DNA from: Delphinus delphis
Lineage: Eukaryota; Chordata; Mammalia; Artiodactyla; Delphinidae
Direction: 5' to 3'
Assembly (NCBI RefSeq): GCF_949987515.2
Contig: NC_082696.1
Coordinates: forward strand, 59,590,447-59,654,446
DNA: 64,000 nt
The position numbers were made by a program, and so were the translations under genes. Each line of letters starts with the position of its first letter. Within the stretch, counting starts at the first letter, position 1. Shown piece after piece: positions 59,641 to 64,000 of the stretch. The notes below the pieces were generated by a model, which was given only the letters and a program-made list of their open reading frames with translations, had not been told where the DNA came from and made no database searches.

Positions 59641-60924
59641 AATGTTTACACAAAAGAGACAGAAGGCACATGTTCAATTCATATATTTCATATGATTTGA
59701 AAGTGAAGAGAAGCACTATTAGTAATTAGGCCAGTAAGCAAGTATAAACCGAACTGTCCCAGGCATACTGGGATCTCTGGTCACCCAACCTAACAAATAG
59801 TCGATATTTTAAAAGTGTTAGTTCCTTTCCCCTTCAAGAACCAGACGTGGTCTCACTCTTACCTGAAATAGTAAGACTGAAGTGTTGTTCATTAAAACTC
59901 CTTGGTCAAATGTTAAAATTTGTTAAAATTAATGTTTATTATTTCCTAATGGGAAATGTCAGACAATGTCATAATAAATTACTCTCACGGGTAACATATT
60001 AAAATGCTTACCCTCTTATTTCTTTTTATATTAATGAATTCCAAGTTATCTGCTCTAGGGGAAAAAAAAACAGAAGAACAAATAATAAAATCGGCATAAC
60101 ATATAATGAGAAGCTGAACTAATGATATCTAAGTTCTCTACTAGTTTGATCTCTAAATGTCAGTGTCTATGACTCAGGGTGTCTAACACTACACAAATAA
60201 AAACCAAAAGCAAGAAACAAATGAAGTTCACCATGCTCCAAGTAATCAATTTTACTGACAAATAGAAATTTCTGAATTCCTGGGAAACTACCACACTATG
60301 CTACACACATACACACATTTCTCTTTATCTTGTAATAGTTTTTCCAAAACTATTATTACAGTATAAATAAATAGTGAGGAGACAGAAAGAGGAGTTTAAG
60401 ATATGACCAGTTTTCAGATAACAAGGAATTGTCTGAAAAAAAAGAACATCATTCTATGATTTTATAAAGGAGAAAAAAATAAAATTCTCAAATTTCTCAA
60501 CTGTTTGAGGCAAAGACTGAAAATAGCAATGAACTGATATTTTAAATTATCGTTAGCATTAAACAAATATCTATACATCTTTTTAATAAAAAGTAAGACT
60601 TTTAAAGATTAACTAATTTGATATTTCCTATATGTAGTATGGCAAAATTGATGTCTTCTGGTGAATTATCAAAGATGACACAGATTTCTCAGAAAATGGA
60701 AATTAAATGAAAGCTCAGTTGCTAGAGCATTTTGGTGCTAAGAAAAACTTTTTAATACACATAGGTAAAATTACTCATCACTTTTTGCTATCTTTCATAA
60801 ACTCTTTGGATAGTTCAAAAACTAAGCCAACATATCCAAAAAATTATTATACTATCTGTAGTCCAAAAAGATGTTTATGAAATAATCTACTGAACAATTA
60901 CCTTAATGCATATATGTTGTGATG
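59641..60924. other. Unassigned AT-rich DNA
   Basis: It includes a near-perfect small hairpin at 60331-60360 (taatagtttt pairing with aaaactatta around a 3-nt loop). No repeat family or gene is recognised. Confidence 0.45.
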
Positions 60925-61080
60925 AAAAAGTGGCTTGGGATCAAAACCATCCCCGGCTCAGGTACACTGGGTACAGGTACATTGGGCAAGTCACCTAACT
61001 TTTCTGTAAATCAATAAATTTATTTACAAATTTAAGGCTATTAACCTACTCTGACCTACTGTCTTCTCAAGATTAAACAT
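60925..61080 (+). mobile_element. Probable MIR remnant
   Basis: 'gtggcttgggatcaaaacca' and 'attgggcaagtcacctaact', then 'tttctgtaaatc', suggest a damaged MIR with a small internal duplication ('ggtacactgggtacaggtac'). Confidence 0.55.
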
Positions 61081-62714
61081 TAAAAAATATTTTATAAACT
61101 ACGAAGCAATATATAAGCATAGCTACTATATTATTCTGTTTGTCTCAATGGTCAATTAAAATAATTTCCAAGAAATCAAGAATTTATTACCTTATCCAAA
61201 TGACTTGGGTTGAATGTGAGTACATTCATCCCAGCAACCACCATTAATTCAGAATCCTATGAATTGGCAATGATGAAAAAAACATAATCTACAGGAAAAT
61301 ATATCTAGTAAATTGACCATTAACCAGTTATTAGGAAGTTAAAATTCTTTTAAAACGTAGAGTTGAGAATGTGAGAGAAGCGTAAGATCAGGAAAGGAAA
61401 TAGGACAGCGAAAGTAAATCAAGAATGTTTGGGTGATTTACATTACACCGTCCTTGTATGTTTGCCCAGCAAGGATCTTTTTTTTTTCCTTAACCAACGT
61501 TCAGGAAATTATTCACCCTTTAAAAAATTTGACTATACGATTCAATCTGCTTTCCAACCAGTAATGCTCAATGGTCTGACAGTTTTTTTAAGTATAAAAG
61601 GCACTTACAACTGAACTGCATTGAAGTTCTTTCCCCTATTTCTTACACCACATCCAGCTAATTGCTCTTTAACATGCTAACAGAAGGATAAGCTGGTACA
61701 TAATAATTCAGGCATGCACCAATCCCATAATGCCAAGAACTCAGAAGCAGCATGAGAAAACATCAGATTTTTGGCATGTGGGCTAGATGTTTAAATCTGC
61801 ATAGCTTCGAGCCAATTAGACTTGTCAGACTCCAATCCAGTTGAGAGTGACCCCTGATGGTGGAAAGACATGTGGGACAAGCCACAGAAAAGCTTGCAAA
61901 TGTCAAAGAGGCCAAAAGGTGCCCCACTGGCCTCAAAACTATTAATTAGCAACCAGCAAAAGCACCACCAAAGAATCACCGGCTAGCACTCCTCCTCCAG
62001 AGGTTGCTGCTACTCGGCCTCATTATCATCTGGATGGAAAACAACACCCTTTCCTGGGAGCTCTCAGCAACACTCTTATTGATTAAGTTCCCACAGTGTT
62101 AAATCATTCTGTAGCTTTCACTCCAATCTTCCCACCCCTGAATAATAAAACCTTCAAAGGATTTACTGGGATGGAGAGGGAAGTGGGGGCACAAGGAGAG
62201 AAGGAACACTGCAACAAACTGTTTATACAGTGCCCACAGTGTCAGCACAAATCAGATCCCAGGAAGGGTTTAAGAGACAACATCTAAAATGAAGTTAATC
62301 AGAATTTTCTCTTGTACTTACTAAGGTATTAGTCCCCCCGCCCCCCCCCAAAAAAAAAACCCAAACATACTATTTCTAAGTCACCTACACCAAAAAAATC
62401 ATGATACTAAATTATATTTCTACAGGTCTTCAGTGATCTTATTTGGTTTGAAGATCACAAATGTCTGATAGACTGATTGCCTGCTCCAATGAGTATAGCA
62501 AAATATTCCAAGGAATTAGAGATGAAAGCTAAAAGCTGAAGCCATAACTTGGAATCTCATGAGAAAAATATGTGTACAGACTTTCACTCCAAATAATTTA
62601 TACTTATTTTTTATTATTCAGTATTTCTACTTAAACACAGATAAAACTGAAATGAAAGCAAAAAAATAGTTACTGTGATATAATAGATTCATTTGTTTAA
62701 TACACATTATATAG
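61081..62714. other. Unassigned DNA
   Basis: It contains a C-run then A-run at 62334-62360. Open frames at 61429-61614 (+), 61791-61979 (-) and 62096-62287 (+) show no family. Nothing else is seen. Confidence 0.45.
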
Positions 62715-62870
62715 TAGTGAAAGTCAGTTTTCTCATCTGTAAAATAGAGATTATAACTATCTTACAGAGTGAATGTGGGGATTAAACAAGAGCATCTCAT
62801 GAAATCCTTAATATAATGTTTAACATACAGTAAGTGCTCAAAAAATATAGCTGCTATTGTCATTATCCTT
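62715..62870 (+). mobile_element. MIR SINE remnant
   Basis: 'gtcagttttctcatctgtaa', 'aatagagattataactatct', 'ggggattaaacaagagcat' and 'cagtaagtgctcaaaaaata' are in MIR order. Confidence 0.85.
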
Positions 62871-64000
62871 AGTATTATAAAGCAAATAACCAGTCACTTG
62901 CTTGTTGTATAAAACAAGATGTTTCATCTATTGGGTCTGCTTGGAGCATACATTTACACTCCAAGTTATTTCCAATTTCCCACAGAGAAATGATAAAATA
63001 AACATTAAGTGGACACATATGATCTATACTTATTTGTGGTCTCTCAGCTAGGATTCCCCGACACACTGCCTGACTCTGACTTAGTAAGATCATAGCTTCT
63101 GCCAAAACAGAGAGAGATAGACCAGGGGAAAACAGGAGATCTGAGTTGGACAATGTTGGCTACAAGTTAAGAATGATGACCACATTTCTGGACAGTATAC
63201 TTGGCCTTCTGAGCTAGGAAAAAGTAAATTAGTTGGCTAGCTTTCAGGCAGGAAAAAGTATTAATTTCACATGACTATTTCACTTGGATAATAGCATACC
63301 ACAACCATGATATGTGGCAATTAGAATGTCCAAGTTTTATGGAAAGACAGTGGTAATTTATGGATTTTGTATGAGGCTAAGGTCTATTTTATGATTACAT
63401 AAGTGAGGTCCTTTTTCAATACTTTTGACTCATCCTATATGTGCCCTATTATCAATTATGAAAAGCTTTGTGGTCTGAAAACCCATGGGGAGAGGGGAAG
63501 GGGACAATTCAAACTTAGCGAGTTTAGAAATAAGTTAGGGATAGCAAACAGGATTTAAGGTTTTAAAAGTGCAAAAAAAAGTACATAGTTCTCATAGGAG
63601 AACGTTTAGTGTAATATTTAGCAATATAAGAACAAACTGAAATAATTGAAAAAAATAGTCTGAGCAGTAAAAGGGAGAGGGACCTCTCAGGGTTAAAGGA
63701 GGCAACAAATTATATAAATAAGAACATTGAAAACAAAGATTGAATCAAGTATAAAATGTCCTATGGATGCCCAATCGTCTATCAATACTCATATTCCCCC
63801 TATTGAACTTGTAATTGCTCCACATGTGACCAAATAAAATGTTAGGTACAAAACAGCAATATCACCAAGGAAAAAAATGTAAACAAAAATGTTCAACTAC
63901 TTGAATTTGCACTGATGCACTTTATATCTTCATGAGAAAGGGTCATGTGGACTAAATCATACTGGAAGTCAATTTACAATTTATGGTCCCCGCCAAATAA
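62871..64000. other. Unassigned DNA to window edge
   Basis: No repeat family, exon or RNA gene is recognised. The 92-codon minus-strand frame at 62875-63153 has no family resemblance. Confidence 0.45.

Overview
The window is nuclear DNA from a mammal, almost certainly a cetacean. The main evidence is seven tRNA-derived SINEs of the CHR type, which is the Cetacea/hippo family. Five are the short CHR-2-like form and two are the longer CHR-1-like form. They occur beside L1 elements of the cetartiodactyl lineage. I recognise no protein-coding exon, tRNA, rRNA, miRNA or other functional host gene. The sequence is AT-rich and fits an intergenic desert or the inside of a very large intron. Every open reading frame that I can assign to a family lies inside a SINE or an L1.

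Layout. Positions 1-10.6 kb are mostly unassigned AT-rich sequence with an MLT1-type LTR (2.4-2.8 kb), an ancient unassigned repeat (3.2-3.7 kb), a large imperfect palindrome (5025-5188), two CHR-2 SINEs and a 71-nt pure homopurine tract (8051-8121). Positions 10.6-25.5 kb hold an old L1M remnant, two more CHR-2 and two CHR-1 SINEs, several MIR remnants, a long (AC)n microsatellite and a good CTCF-like motif (23082-23100). Positions 25.5-33 kb hold a young-looking 5'-truncated L1, an old L1M split by an LTR-like insert, a MER5-type DNA transposon fossil and MIR. Positions 33-52.6 kb are almost continuous L1 sequence, all in the + orientation. This block includes a near full-length but inactivated cetacean L1 (35512-41381) lodged inside an older L1, which itself carries a CHR-2 SINE. 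Positions 52.6-64 kb hold an MLT1 LTR, two minus-strand L1 3' ends, MIR/L2 remnants, an (AC)n repeat and unassigned sequence. Summing my intervals, L1 accounts for about 23 kb, a little over a third of the window.

The only gene-like systems present are the retrotransposons. L1 supplies the reverse transcriptase/endonuclease machinery that also mobilises CHR SINEs, and flanking target-site duplications can be read for most of the younger insertions. No L1 here looks able to move on its own: ORF1 and ORF2 carry stops, frameshifts, deletions or altered catalytic residues. I found no evidence of a new biological system. The items most worth a second look are the 5.0-5.2 kb palindrome, the CTCF-like site, the nested insertion series at 34.5-42.2 kb and the G-quadruplex motifs shared by three L1 3' UTRs.
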